This document shows, one piece after another, positions 24,477 to 35,738 of a DNA stretch of 64,000 nucleotides. The number at the start of each line of letters is the position of its first letter. Positions within the stretch are counted from its first letter, which is position 1. A program made the position numbers and the translations under genes. The stretch spans positions 1,922,001 through 1,986,000 of the forward strand of contig WHUZ01000002.1 in assembly GCA_015179045.1 (NCBI GenBank), given 5' to 3'. This DNA is from Kalaharituber pfeilii. Taxonomy: Eukaryota > Ascomycota > Pezizomycetes > Pezizales > Pezizaceae. The notes below the pieces were generated by a model that worked only from the letters and a program-made list of their open reading frames with translations, was not told where the DNA came from and searched no databases.

Positions 24477-25778
24477 TTGTTAAGAGGAACAACAGTAAAT
24501 TGAAAGGTAATTAAAAGTCAGCGGCTAAGCTTGTGTGCGGCTTCCCTAATGTGCAATTGAGTAGACGTGACTAATCGTACGGCCCTAAACAGGTGCTGAG
24601 GTATGATCAGCCCGTTTCCCGGGCTAGGTTTGAAAGGGTCGCTGTAGCTACTACTACTCCGCCGTATCAGAAGTTGTATCAACGTAAGTATGGCGATGGA
24701 ACCTCTTTGAGTAGGGGCCGTTATGAGGCACCAAGCCAGACTGCGTGAGGCAGTACTTATAGAATGTGACGCATACTTATATGTGACCAGTATCAGTTAG
24801 CCAACAAGCTAGAAGTAAAAAATAAAGGACTCTATCAATGCCAAGCAAATGGTAGTTCGTGAACCCAGTCACTTGAAGCTCAATCTCGGCATTTTCTTTC
24901 TTTGCAACCTCGCAACCAGTCGGCCCAGTCGGCCCAGTTGGCGGCACCTTTTTCGCGGTAAGGCTCATCATACCGGAGTCAATGACTATGTTCTATGCAC
25001 GAAAGTCTAGGAAATAGGCTCTAGTCAGTAGGCATAATTGTTATATGACCCTACTAGATAGTCTCCCACTAGCGCGCAATTTTGAATCATTTGTGTCGAT
25101 TACCTTGTACTTAGACGGTACTGTGGCGGGTACACGTACGCTGTTACTGGAGGGGGGAGTTGCGAGGATCACAGAGGGGGGGATTGATGCCGGAAGTGGG
25201 CTGTTGCTGAAACGGAGGGGGGGGGGGGGAGGGTTGTATCCTGTATGTCCTAGCCCTATATATGAGAAGGGGGAGGTTCTTCTCTGATCAACCTACACTG
25301 GCAATACAGAAGGTTCTCTCTTATTGAAGAAATCCCTCCACAGTACTTACTAAGTAGTCTCGTGCCCAGCTTACTAAGTAGAATACAGTACCACAGCGAA
25401 CTTGTTGAGGTACAGGTATAGATACTTAGTATCAGGTATAATGACAAGAAGAGGTAACCTCACTGAGGAGCGTCATACTAGTATTCATACATAATCTCGT
25501 AACAAGACATCATAACAAGACCTTTTATTCTCAAAATATAGCATACAGGAAATATAGGAGTATGTAGCACCACAATCAAAACCGCTTGAACCGTGAACTG
25601 TGGTAAAATTGTTCCCAAAGCCTCCGTCCACAGATCAAGATCGTTCTATGCCAAGCCGTTTCCATGACCATGGTCTCGCCGCCAAAAAGCACCTCAGTCG
25701 AGTTCATCCATGTAATCCATCTAAATATATATCCAGTGGTCCACAAGATCATATAATCGCGCAGATTGATTAAATTTT
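24477..25778. other. Intergenic region
   Basis: About 1.3 kb without a supported gene. It contains a G-rich tract near 25216-25232, two direct copies of TTACTAAGTA (about 25347 and 25371), and one copy of the dispersed 15-mer at 25355-25369. A 64-codon minus-strand frame at 24777-24971 includes a Pro-Thr-Gly tandem but has no other support. Confidence 0.45.
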
Positions 25779-26054
25779 CTAGGGTTGTGGTGGGACATAG
25801 CATCTTGGTGCCCCACTGGAACCTTGGATACAGTACTCCTCAGGTTGGGGCTTGCAGCATATGATGATAGTGTTCCCTGCGCAACATACGGTCCCATCTG
25901 GGCAGCATTCGTAGTACTTGAGGCCGGGGGTTGTGATGTTGCAGAAGTGGCTGCCAGTTGGGCAGACCACCGATGGCGGGCAGGTGGATGTCTCTTGGGC
26001 AGCTGTGAACATCGATGGGAGGAGAGCAAGAAAGGAGTATTTGAGAGTGCGCAT
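25779..26054 (-). CDS. Small secreted cysteine-rich protein (putative effector)
   Basis: A 91-residue ORF without introns. I choose the ATG at 26054 because it places a basic start (MRTLKYS) directly before a hydrophobic stretch ending in FTAAQ, a good signal peptide. The upstream in-frame ATG at 26075 would displace it. The mature part has 11 cysteines, including three adjacent pairs (ECC, VCC, ICC), one N-x-T sequon and a Pro-rich C-terminus. It matches no family I can name. The size, signal and cysteine content are those of fungal apoplastic effectors or surface proteins. It sits about 970 bp from a second cysteine-rich gene in divergent orientation. Confidence 0.65.
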   Translation of the reverse strand: MRTLKYSFLALLPSMFTAAQETSTCPPSVVCPTGSHFCNITTPGLKYYECCPDGTVCCAGNTIIICCKPQPEEYCIQGSSGAPRCYVPPQP

Positions 26055-27025
26055 TCTGGCGAGAATTGGTACCAAGTGTTTGGTTGACTCTGTGAATTTG
26101 GATTATCTTGCTTGTGTTTCACTCAATGGCTCGTTATCGTTGTCGGTTCTTATACTTTTGCATCTTTCAATGCGCGCTTTATCCAAATTCTCGTCTGGCA
26201 GCAATATAAAGCTAAAGTAGCTTGTACTCTGATTATGAATGATCTATGCTATCGCTTCGGACAGCTGTCAGGATATTACCCAACTGCAGGGGCCTCTGTA
26301 TGCATGGCTCTGGGGAAAACACCCCTCTAATTCAGCAAAAAATCCCGAACAAAGATCAGTTGAGATAGCGTGCGACATTAGCTTTGTACTTCGCATCCCG
26401 AACGTTGTACTGCTGTCGTGGAACAGGCCATGGGTCGGGAATGCAACATGCATGCGGAACTCGGTTCTTTTGAACTAATGGGATTATCATAAACCCACTT
26501 GCGTGAAAGCTGAGCTGAGCTGGAGCTGAGCTCACTCGCCAAGCTTAGAGACAAATGTATGCATACACGGGGTGCACAACAGAGTAACCAGATCTGCATA
26601 CCATCACCGCTCCCAAGAATACTGTCTCGGTTATGGATACCTTGGATGTACGAACATCCGACTTTTTTATTGGAACAAATGAAAGCCCTCTCGCATTACA
26701 GTACTAGTAGAGTGCCTGGAATACAGAAGTAGTAGCAATACATGACGTCAGTCCTATTGATAGGTCCATTGCAACCTCCTGTCGCTCCATTGAGCCTCCA
26801 AGACGGTGCTTGCTTTTTTCCTACGGCAAGAGGGATAGTGCTAGCACGATTCATGCTGAATGGAGCAAAGGGTGGATATATAGTTGCAACATACCCCTTT
26901 CAATCTTCCGTCCGAAGCTGCCAGAGAGTATCACAAAACCTACCAGCGTTACGGCCTACGACAGTCGATCGAAGCGAATATACGATAAAGGATCAACGTC
27001 TTGCGCATAGGCTCAACTCCCTTAA
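26055..27025. other. Divergent intergenic region between two cysteine-rich genes
   Basis: A 971-bp region between head-to-head small secreted protein genes, likely holding both promoters. GAGCTGAGCT-type short direct repeats lie near 26510-26530. No additional gene is seen. Confidence 0.45.
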
Positions 27026-27355
27026 ATGGCGCAATCCATAGTTCATGCAAGGGCATTTACTAAGCTTCCACTGCTCCTTGTCGTCTGCAATCTCCTTATT
27101 TCGCCAACTGTAGCTGCATCATGTCCTAGGGCTACCAACACCACTGAAACACAAACCCCAAAGCCAACTTGCCCACCGTACGTCGAGTTCTGTACGGGTA
27201 TCGGGGCCGTCGATTCTTGCACATTTTGCTGCTATGGGTGGGTGACTGCGGCCGAGCCTTGCGCCCCAAAACTCACGGAGACGGGACAACACGAGGGATG
27301 CTTTGGAGGAAAGGGAAAGGTGTGGACTTGCTTTTACCCCCGTGAACGGGTGTAA
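27026..27355 (+). CDS. Small secreted cysteine-rich protein (putative effector)
   Basis: A 109-residue ORF without introns. The first 31 residues form a signal peptide (basic start, then LPLLLVVCNLLI, ending near VAAS). The mature chain carries nine cysteines (including FCC), an N-x-T sequon and a Thr/Pro-rich segment. Its block TCPPYVEFCTG resembles TCPPSVVCPTG of the divergent neighbour at 25779-26054, so the two may be distant paralogues. No known domain is recognised. Secretion is well supported by the sequence, while an effector role is inference from size, cysteines and the repeat-rich setting. Confidence 0.6.
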   Translation: MAQSIVHARAFTKLPLLLVVCNLLISPTVAASCPRATNTTETQTPKPTCPPYVEFCTGIGAVDSCTFCCYGWVTAAEPCAPKLTETGQHEGCFGGKGKVWTCFYPRERV

Positions 27356-30300
27356 CGGTGGGAACACTCAGAAAGAAATCGAGTTTACGCTCAATGAGTG
27401 GGGGCCATGGGGAAGGCTGAAGAAACAACAATTGCATACAGTTGGTACCAGGTCTGGAGGAATGCGACAAGGCACTGGTTGGGAGAGTCTGGGCACGAGA
27501 ACACTGGTTGGGTTGTTATTGAAGAATATAGTGATGTCTTGTAGAAGGATCGGGTACACACATTTTCATATTTCCGCCTACAGTTGCTTGATTGATATAA
27601 TATCAGACAATAGGGTAAACGATGAAGAGGGAATAGAGAAGAGACGCTAGAGGAAAACATGAGTTGAACAACGTATATATGAACATGAATTCTTTTTACG
27701 GAAATTATATGATAATCATAAAAAATAATTCTCGCGTCGCTGTCTTGGCTGGTCTTGTGCGAGTGTACCTAAATATAGACTACCTCACCTTTATGAACAA
27801 GATATCATACATACAACATATTTAGTCTAGTTGGCACCGACCGAGACTACATATTTAGTAGCACCAGGTAACCGGGAACGCAACCAGCTTCCTACTTTTG
27901 GAATAACTAGACCATAGTACTAGCAGCTTAATACTAACCAACTTACCTAATAATCTAATGTTGATCTTGTATGCATTACTCTCACTCTCAGCTTGTAGAT
28001 GGGTAGATTTTTGCGTACGGCATGAAATAGATTGCTAGGATCACTACACCAAGTGATTACATGAATACTCCTGGAGATGTAACCAGGCTCGTTGTACCCT
28101 TGAGATACATTTGTACCAGCTAGCTTTTTAAAAAAAAAAAAAAAAAAAAAAAAGCCTACCATGCTACTTTAGATACACCTCGAACTGGTTTCTATCAACG
28201 TACAGAATTACCATTGAAGTCGGATGAAGGGCTTGGCGAAGAGTCGAACGAGGGTGGTGCAGATGGTAGATTGGTGATGGCATGAGATGCTTTTATGCAT
28301 TTGACTACGGCTATAGCTGATCATGATGCAACTGGCAGAGAATACAAAATAAATTATCACCGGGCCTCAAAAATCACAGCAAACATTATGGCGAGATCAA
28401 AAAGAACAAGCTAGGCCCCGATAAGCAGCTACAGGTGCGGCGTACCATGACGAAGAACTGCTAGAGGGGGGGATGTGCCAAGACTAGCTGACTAATCTAC
28501 ATAGTGGCCTATTCAGGAAATTGTTGCCTCTTCTGGCACGCAAACTTTTTTCTATTTTCTATTTTCCTATTCATGCGTGCAATTTTTTTTTTTTTTTTCT
28601 TGACTCCATAGAGTTGTTCCCAATAGCAAACACAAGTATAGATTTAACTGGTCAAAAGCTCTAGACAAGGAGGCCGCAGCAACAAGTCAAGTAATTACCG
28701 GAGGCATGCACTCGTCTGGCTTTGTTATGGAGATGGTTAACATACGAGAGTAGGTTAACCTGATTAAACCGTGAGAGTTGCAGTGACGCCCATGCCAATG
28801 CTCGTTTACGCATATATGCACGCAGTTCCAATCGTATATTTACACGCACCCGCTCTCTTGGCGAGCGTGAGCGTGAGACCCCGTGACAGCTAGGTATATC
28901 CGCAGTTGAACATGTATCATCACATTCATAATAGCCCCGTGTCAATCAAGCTGGCGAGCTAGGAGCCAATCTCATTTATGCGAGCCCATACGGTGTCCTC
29001 AAGCATGATAAACAGCTTAAACCAGCTTATCCGACATTATGAGACTCAGAAGTGCACCATCTCAAACGTTTAACTACCCCCATGCACCATAGAACGTTGT
29101 GAGATTTGCTTGCCGTAGGGACAACATAGATGGGAAAAGGCTGTGCAGAAGCGGGGAAGATGGAGGTTGGGACACACTGTAGTACAGTGACTAAGTCAGG
29201 GCGCTACTGGAAATGATAAAGGACCTGGAAAGGAAGCAAATTCTGGATAATAATGGTGGGTCGAAGGCGGGCTCCACAGGTTATCGGAGACAAAGGGAAA
29301 TTCTCAGATGATGCGTTGCAGCTGGTTAGACTAGCGTTGTAGTAGTGATTGCTTCATTAGGCTTCATCAATCGCATGATGTCGCTTGTGCTGATTTTATA
29401 TCGAATTGTGGGGTTACAGTATTTCTGGAAATGGCAAAAAAATATGATATAAGGATGCTGATTGGTACGAGGTACTGACAACGTTATCGTGGAGGCTGGA
29501 GATTCAATCTGGATACCGTCGCAGGTGTGGATAATCTCGTAATCTCGTTTCTCAGAGAACCTAGACACAACTGGTTTGAAATTGGAATTGTGCATTAATT
29601 GCAAGTCATAAAGACGTGCCAATCTTTTCAAATCGAATGTTCAAGAAGATGCTGTAGGAATTGGGAATACGTACTTATGTCTCTTTGGTGTTTATATGTG
29701 CCCTTGTCAAGAGCATAACTCATCTAGCTCTACAGATTCAAGTTATTTATGATGTATTCCCAAGTCAATTCAACCAGATCCGAGCATGCATAAACACTAG
29801 TCAAGGAAGTAGAGTTTATCGGGAACTGCTTTCTCTCAATTTTTTTTCTTTCTTTTTTTCTTTTTCTTTTTATGGCAATTGAGCCACAGGCTCTGCCATT
29901 TTTTAGATACATGCCCCTCGCAGATTCTCCTCCCATTCCTTTTCTACCAATTTGATTGTACCCAGTTTCTGCTGGACATGACGTGTCAGATTGTTGACGT
30001 ATGGAATAACCCTCGATTGTATCTTCCAACTAGTCTCGTGCCCAGTCTTCCTGCTGCTCACTCTAGGCTTGGCCCACATAGCAAATGAGTGATCTCGGAT
30101 GTAAGTTTGGCAGGATTGAAGGCATAGCATTCACCTTAATTACTCCGGCGACATGCAAGTTCAGCTGCTTGTGATGATTCTTGAACAAAGATGGAAAAAT
30201 TGAAATGAGGTTTTTTTCCTTCCAGAATATCCATCACCAGTTGCTGTGCTCAAGCATATTCTTATTTTTTGCGATTGCGGGAAGTTGCTATATAGGTATT

Positions 30301-31154
30301 GTTTCATTCTCCACTCCCCCTCCCCCTCCTGTTGCGACGCATGAGTTTTGCTGGTAAGTGAAGCTGCATCTTTAGCAATTCTGGGTGCCCGATACTGAAG
30401 GAAGATATCTTTGTGCTCATGGAAACTTTGCAGGCAATAATCCATACCTAGCTGGTTAGGAGACTAATCCCTATGTCTGTTCTGTATGGTTCTTATATTG
30501 TGCCATTGAACAAAAATCTAAAATATCAAATACAAAGTTGGCCACAACCTATCTGATACTGCATAATCTGCTGCATAATCTCGTTGGTTGTATGGAGATG
30601 CTGGGGCGATGCTTATGTGGAATGCATGCATCGAAGATCCCTCTAGGCCCGGTGCGGCAAGGCGCGTCTCGCTGAACTCTTGGCAGCACACACAAATCCT
30701 CGCGCACACAAATGTTCCTCCCTTACCTTTTCGCCCACAAATGAGGCCCCCGCCTGCCGCATCCAAACCTCCATCCGCAGTCACAAGAAGACAGTCTCAC
30801 AGCCCTCTCCCCCGTTCAGGGCATCTGAGCTACCCCCCACCTCCACCCAACGACGCTTTTGGTAGTACCGGGAACCGCCTGGGCGCAGGAAGGGCCAAAG
30901 GGAGCTTACCCGAAGTAAGTCAATTGCGTACCGCTTGATACCCCCCCGTACTGCTGCTCCCTCCTCCTGTCAACGCCTATCATCACCAATGCATCAATCC
31001 TTCGCCGGTATCCGCCGACAACAATATACCATCACAGCTGCTTCGCTATAATATATATCCATCCACAATGGCCATAGTTCTCTCATTGCGGCACTTCGTT
31101 CTGATCACCGCTGGCTAACATTGATGGCCCCAAATCTCTCGAATCCATCCGTAG
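27356..31154. other. Long gene-poor region
   Basis: About 3.8 kb with no convincing gene. It holds a poly(A) run at 28130-28153, a T-rich run at 28585-28600 and a pyrimidine tract near 29840-29872. Two copies of the dispersed 12-15-mer lie at 27489-27500 and 30031-30045. A GC-richer open frame from the ATG at 30741 to a consensus GTAAGT donor at 30915 may be a leader exon of the DUF3020 gene, but its phase does not match the next acceptor. Confidence 0.45.
28130..28153. repeat. Poly(A) tract
   Basis: A run of 24 A follows TAGCTTTTT. It could be a retroposon tail on the plus strand. No duplication flanking it was recognised. Confidence 0.9.
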
Positions 31155-34100
31155 TGATGCGGATGGAACTTCTATTGGGCCATTTGATGTTGTAGTGGAA
31201 ACAAAAGACGCTCAGACCGCTGTAGGAGCGTCTGGCTCTCCCTCCGATGGCCTCTCGTTGCCGCGTACGCCAGATAGGTTTAACCAGACACTGGAACTGT
31301 CCCGGGAGCTTGGGAATTCAGTGGTAGAAGCCGAGTCCGGTCTGTTACTCACACAAGTCGTAAATGAGGCACGAGAGCCCAGCGGGGCTGGAAACGAGAG
31401 CGATGCGGCTATGCAGATGATAGGTGGACAAGAGGTAGGAGTAGACTTGTCCACTGACACCCTCAACAATGACTGGGTGCAGCTCTTGAAACAAGTTACC
31501 TCTACTATTGGGAATGGAAATCCACATACTTGTAAGAAGTCTTTCAGCCAATTGTGAACATTAGTCCTATGTGCTGGTAGAAGTTCTAACATTCACAGCT
31601 ACTGAGGAGAACAGTCAGGGCATTGATGGTCTTCAGTTAGACGGAATTGATTTCAACGCTATACTGGCTGCCCTGCGGCAAGAACAACCTATCGAAGCAG
31701 CTCAGATTCCAACCGACAATCCTAGTAGCCCAGAGTTACAACAGGATCATACAGCGAATACTGAGTTACTGCCAGGGGAGTTTGATGTTGCAAAAACACA
31801 AGAACACAAGAGCCCGAATCAGGATTGTGTAACAAAGGCGGAAACTATCTATCAAGGAGATCTAAATCCGGCTGTCAGTATAGACCGGCAAGGAGTGGAT
31901 ATTGGGCATTCTGATAGAAGTATGCAAGACCATAACCATTGGGAGAAGGAGCATGCCGTTACATCTGATATTTGTCAGAAAGGGCTACAGTCAATTACAG
32001 ACGACTGTGCACTTGATCTCTCTGGGTTTGAGGATCTTGACACAGACAAGTTGTTGGAGCTTCAGAATATGATCCAGGGATTTGGGAGCGATGAATCGTT
32101 CAAGCAGTTACTTCAGGAGTTTAGCAATAATGAATCGACATTGCCTGCTGAGTCCTCAACGTCTCCTATAAGAGAGACGCAAGTTACCCCCAATAACGGT
32201 GTTTTGGCAAGCCATAGCCCACTTGACACAAGCAGGATCGGCCATACTTCAGACATACACAGCACATGTCACAATTCAACAGCTTTAAGCAATGCCAACC
32301 CAGATATAGTGAACGCAAGCAGTGTTAATCATAATAGGATAGACTCAAACAGTGCCAATCATCAGAAAATAGATGAAAACAGTGTGAACTTTGAAGAAGT
32401 TCAACCAGAGGCGCTCTCTGTCACAATTGAGAGATTGATTGCAAAAACAAATGTTGACTTGCCATCCCTATCTGAGGACACACAGTTGCAACTCAACTGG
32501 CTTGTGCAGCATCTAGGCAACATGCAGCAACTACAGGATGAGGAGGGGGATGATGAAGATGATGAGGATGATAAAAGTAAAAGTACGACAGCCCCCGAAC
32601 TCCCGGTCGTGGATCAAGTCTGTCATGACGAGAATCTCGCGCAAATACGGCGGGCAATACAGTCCCCAAAGCGAATGTCAGCTAAAAACAAAGCAGAGCA
32701 AGCACGTATACGGGAGGAAAATAGAGAAAGGAAAAAGCGTTGGAGGGAGAGTAATCAAGACCGAAGTAAGTTAGCACATTACCACGGAGTGTACACTCAA
32801 TGGCATCCCGAAAAACGCAAATTCCAAGTGTGGCGAACTTGATGCTTAATCTTCTGAAAATTAGATAAGGATAATGATCTCCGCTGTCGAGTAACAAAGA
32901 GAGCCGCTAAACTTTATGGACTTAATGATACGGAAGAGAAAAAGGCATGGATGGAAGCGGAATTCCAAAAACGCAAAGAAAAGAGGGAGGCAAAGGAGAG
33001 GGCCCGATATCACGAGGATCGTATATCTTCATCACCATGTTTTCTGTCTTATGGCCAACAGCATCACAATTATTCTGGAGGGATTTCAACGACATTTTCG
33101 CCTTCTTTTCGGTCGTTAGCTAATACTGCTGGTGGTTCTCGTGCTTCACTCGAAAGCCAACCAGATCAATATGAAGGGCCTTCTAGAGACAGGGCTAATT
33201 CCGTAGCAGAATCAACTGCCTCTAGCTTAGCAGACGGGGAAATTTCTGATTCTGCGGCAGCACTCAAGTTACTCTCCGATCCTGAAGCTGCTCAGAAACT
33301 TTTGCAGAATTCTCAAGTAATGGAGCTGTTGTCAAGTCTACCCGAAATTGTGACCATGCTTCATGCAGTTGTAGGAAGCGGGGATGTTGGGGAGCAACAC
33401 ACGAGCGGTGCCATTTCAGGAGCTTGCAAGCCTTCAACTGCAGAGAACGCTGAAAAGAGTACACAGCCTACAGCTCCAGAATCTACTATTTCAAACAGCA
33501 AACCTCAAATGACAGTGGGACTTGATACTACAAGCTCTGTGGCTAAGCTTGGTTTATATAAATTGACGGAAGCTGAAGTTGAAGCTAAGCTGTCTGGGTT
33601 GGATAGTGAAACTGCACAGAATGTGCTTCATGAACTTATGATGGTAGATCAGGCTAGCCAACTCCAATCCGCAACAAGAGCTCATTCAGAAATACCTATC
33701 AACGGCAATGATGAAATGGAGCTTGATCCTGACGTACAAAGAATCTTGGAATCACCCAATGATACTCATCAAGACACATTGGATTTGACATTAGTGAATG
33801 ATAGGCTTTCCAACATCTCGAACAGCCTGTTGGAGAACATTTTCCCTTTTTCGTCGATAGGCTCTTCAGATAACAACTTGAATGGAGATGATAGTTTTAC
33901 CCTTGATCCGAACGATATCGATAAAAAGCTTTTCCAAGCATTACAAGGAGCACTTCAAACCGACGGCGGCAATACATCCGTATATCCCTCTCCGAAAGCT
34001 CCTCCACCTACCCCTCAGAAGGTGAATAAGCGGAGTGCACCAACTACAGATGATTCTTTGGAATCTCGAAAGCGACATCAACCAAATCCCCCAAAAGCAA

Positions 34101-34657
34101 TAGCACCGCCTGAGCTAAACCCAATGACCGCGAGAGCATTTGTCGGTGTGTTGCAAACTTCAGGAATTGACCTTCAGAAATTTGGAATCGCTGGATGCTC
34201 GCCTACTCCAGCTGCTCCTGCCATGTCACCACCGGCAGCAACACCCCCGCCCGCACCACTCCCACTACCTGCATATCCTGCCCATACATTGCATTGCAGC
34301 ATGTCAGGCGGTACAACCTCACAATCTACACAGTACATGACACATGGTACCTACACTGTTTCTGACCCGCCACACAGGCCAACAATTCCTAAGCCTCCAG
34401 CCACTGCCTCATCGAACACGCGGCCCTTGTCCGCTGCTGCTGCCCATGCAGCTTCTTTTGGCAACTCAGCGGCTATGAATCAACGGTTAATGCCTCCACC
34501 AGCATATCGCCCTCCTAACCTTGGAATTGGGTATGGTGGATTCAGCCCAGTGCCTACAATCCCAAAGAAAAAACCTGATGAAAGGATTGTCAAAGCCATG
34601 GGCTTCCCTCCGATGTTAGCTGGCATAAAGAAGAAAACATCACCCTCAACGTCATAG
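31155..34657 (+). CDS. DUF3020-domain protein (5' end unresolved)
   Basis: A large, mostly disordered protein of unknown function conserved in filamentous ascomycetes, probably nuclear. Exons from about 31155 to 31531, 31599-32765 and 32865-34657 join in frame. The conserved block spans the last splice. An acidic run (EEGDDEDDEDD) is followed by a very basic stretch with RIREENRERKKRWRESNQDR. After the intron comes NKDNDLRCRVTKRAAKLYG, then a charged helix (KKAWMEAEFQKRKEKREAKE). This arrangement matches DUF3020. The C-terminus is Pro/Ala-rich and ends with RIVKAMGFPPMLAG. The 5' part is open from 31105, after an in-frame TGA, with an acceptor-like site at 31154, so the start codon must be in an upstream exon. 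I could not fix it. Confidence 0.75.
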
Positions 34658-35289
34658 CAACTCCAACAAAGTACAATATATTGCTTGCATAGCATCTTTC
34701 CATTGATGCCCTTGTTTGTCTTTTTATAAACTCCCCTTTTGTCCTATCTGAAGTTATCAGGCAGTTGGATGATGGGTTTTCTCAAGGTGTTTGTACGGGG
34801 TTTCTCTATCCATGTTTGTTTTTTTATGGTCTTTAATGGCGCTTTATCTGGTGTGGCACTTTGTTTGCGCCTTGCAGCGCGGGCGAAAAGTTACAATTGC
34901 ATTTCCTTGCTAGTTCCTTATCGGCGTGTATGAAAGGTTTATTGGGTTTCGGCGTTCACTGTCCCGTTGTTGATATTGCTTTCGGCTTCCTAGCCAGGCC
35001 ATGTGCAAGTTCCTCTACGTTTCTATGTTACATATTGCGTACTTAGTTGCATCTTGGGTATATCTAATTCTACTAGTGATCACAATTAAGTACTCATCAT
35101 GGGAAACCCCGTTTTCTTTGTGATATGCAGTGTTGCTAATGATGCATAATAAGGGTTATAATGCAGTGCATACGCATGTTTCCCATTTTTGCATAGCACG
35201 GGTAGCGAAGACTTCCACCTCCACCAGTCACTGAACAGTAGCGTTCCTAGAAGTTTACTTGTACCGGATTGCCAGCGCCTGCGACAGAG
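34658..35289. other. Intergenic region
   Basis: 3' flank of the DUF3020 gene and promoter of the zinc-ribbon gene. T/G-rich up to about 35000. No gene is seen. Confidence 0.5.
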
Positions 35290-35738
35290 ATGCGCGGCCT
35301 CTGTCTCCCCACTCTCCCCTCGAAGCCGACTCTGGGCTCGCAACACCCTGTCTCCAACCCGGAACCTGCGCAGGCTAAGTCCACACGAACTCCAAATCCG
35401 TCAGCCCCAAATCCTCCAGATGCCATCTACAACGACTTTGCGGGGTCTTCACCTCCCCGCAAAGTAATCAAATGCCCGCTATGCATGAGTCAAGTCTATC
35501 AATACTTTCTCAACGGCAAGCAAGCAATCGTTATGTGCTGCAACACCAAGGTTGGTATCTCCTCGCTCCTCAGAACCTTTTCATCAATCCTCAGCTGCTC
35601 TTGTTCTAATAATGTATCTCCGCGCAGTGCCTTTACCCGTTCAATTTTCCCAATGTCACTCTTCTTTCAAAGAATATAGTTCCGCTTCCACCCCTAGGTA
35701 GGGTGAACACAGCTCTGGCAAACCGTGACCTTCACTAA
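35290..35738 (+). CDS. Small zinc-ribbon protein of unknown function
   Basis: Two exons (35290-35550 and 35628-35738, both phase 0) give 123 residues. The intron has a GTTGGT donor and a CGCAG acceptor. The first 57 residues are Pro/Ser-rich and probably unstructured. The second half carries CPLC (Cys62, Cys65) and MCCNTK-C (Cys83, Cys84, Cys88), a likely four-cysteine zinc ribbon completed only after splicing. It is followed by LYPFNFPNVTLL. The reconstitution of the metal site across the intron is the main evidence that the gene is real. I do not recognise the family. The start at 35290 is the first ATG in frame, and an N-terminal extension is possible. Confidence 0.6.

Noticed and set aside
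24777..24971. 64-codon ORF with PTGPTGPTG repeat
   Set aside because: A nine-residue collagen-like run from a short tandem repeat is not enough evidence for a gene.
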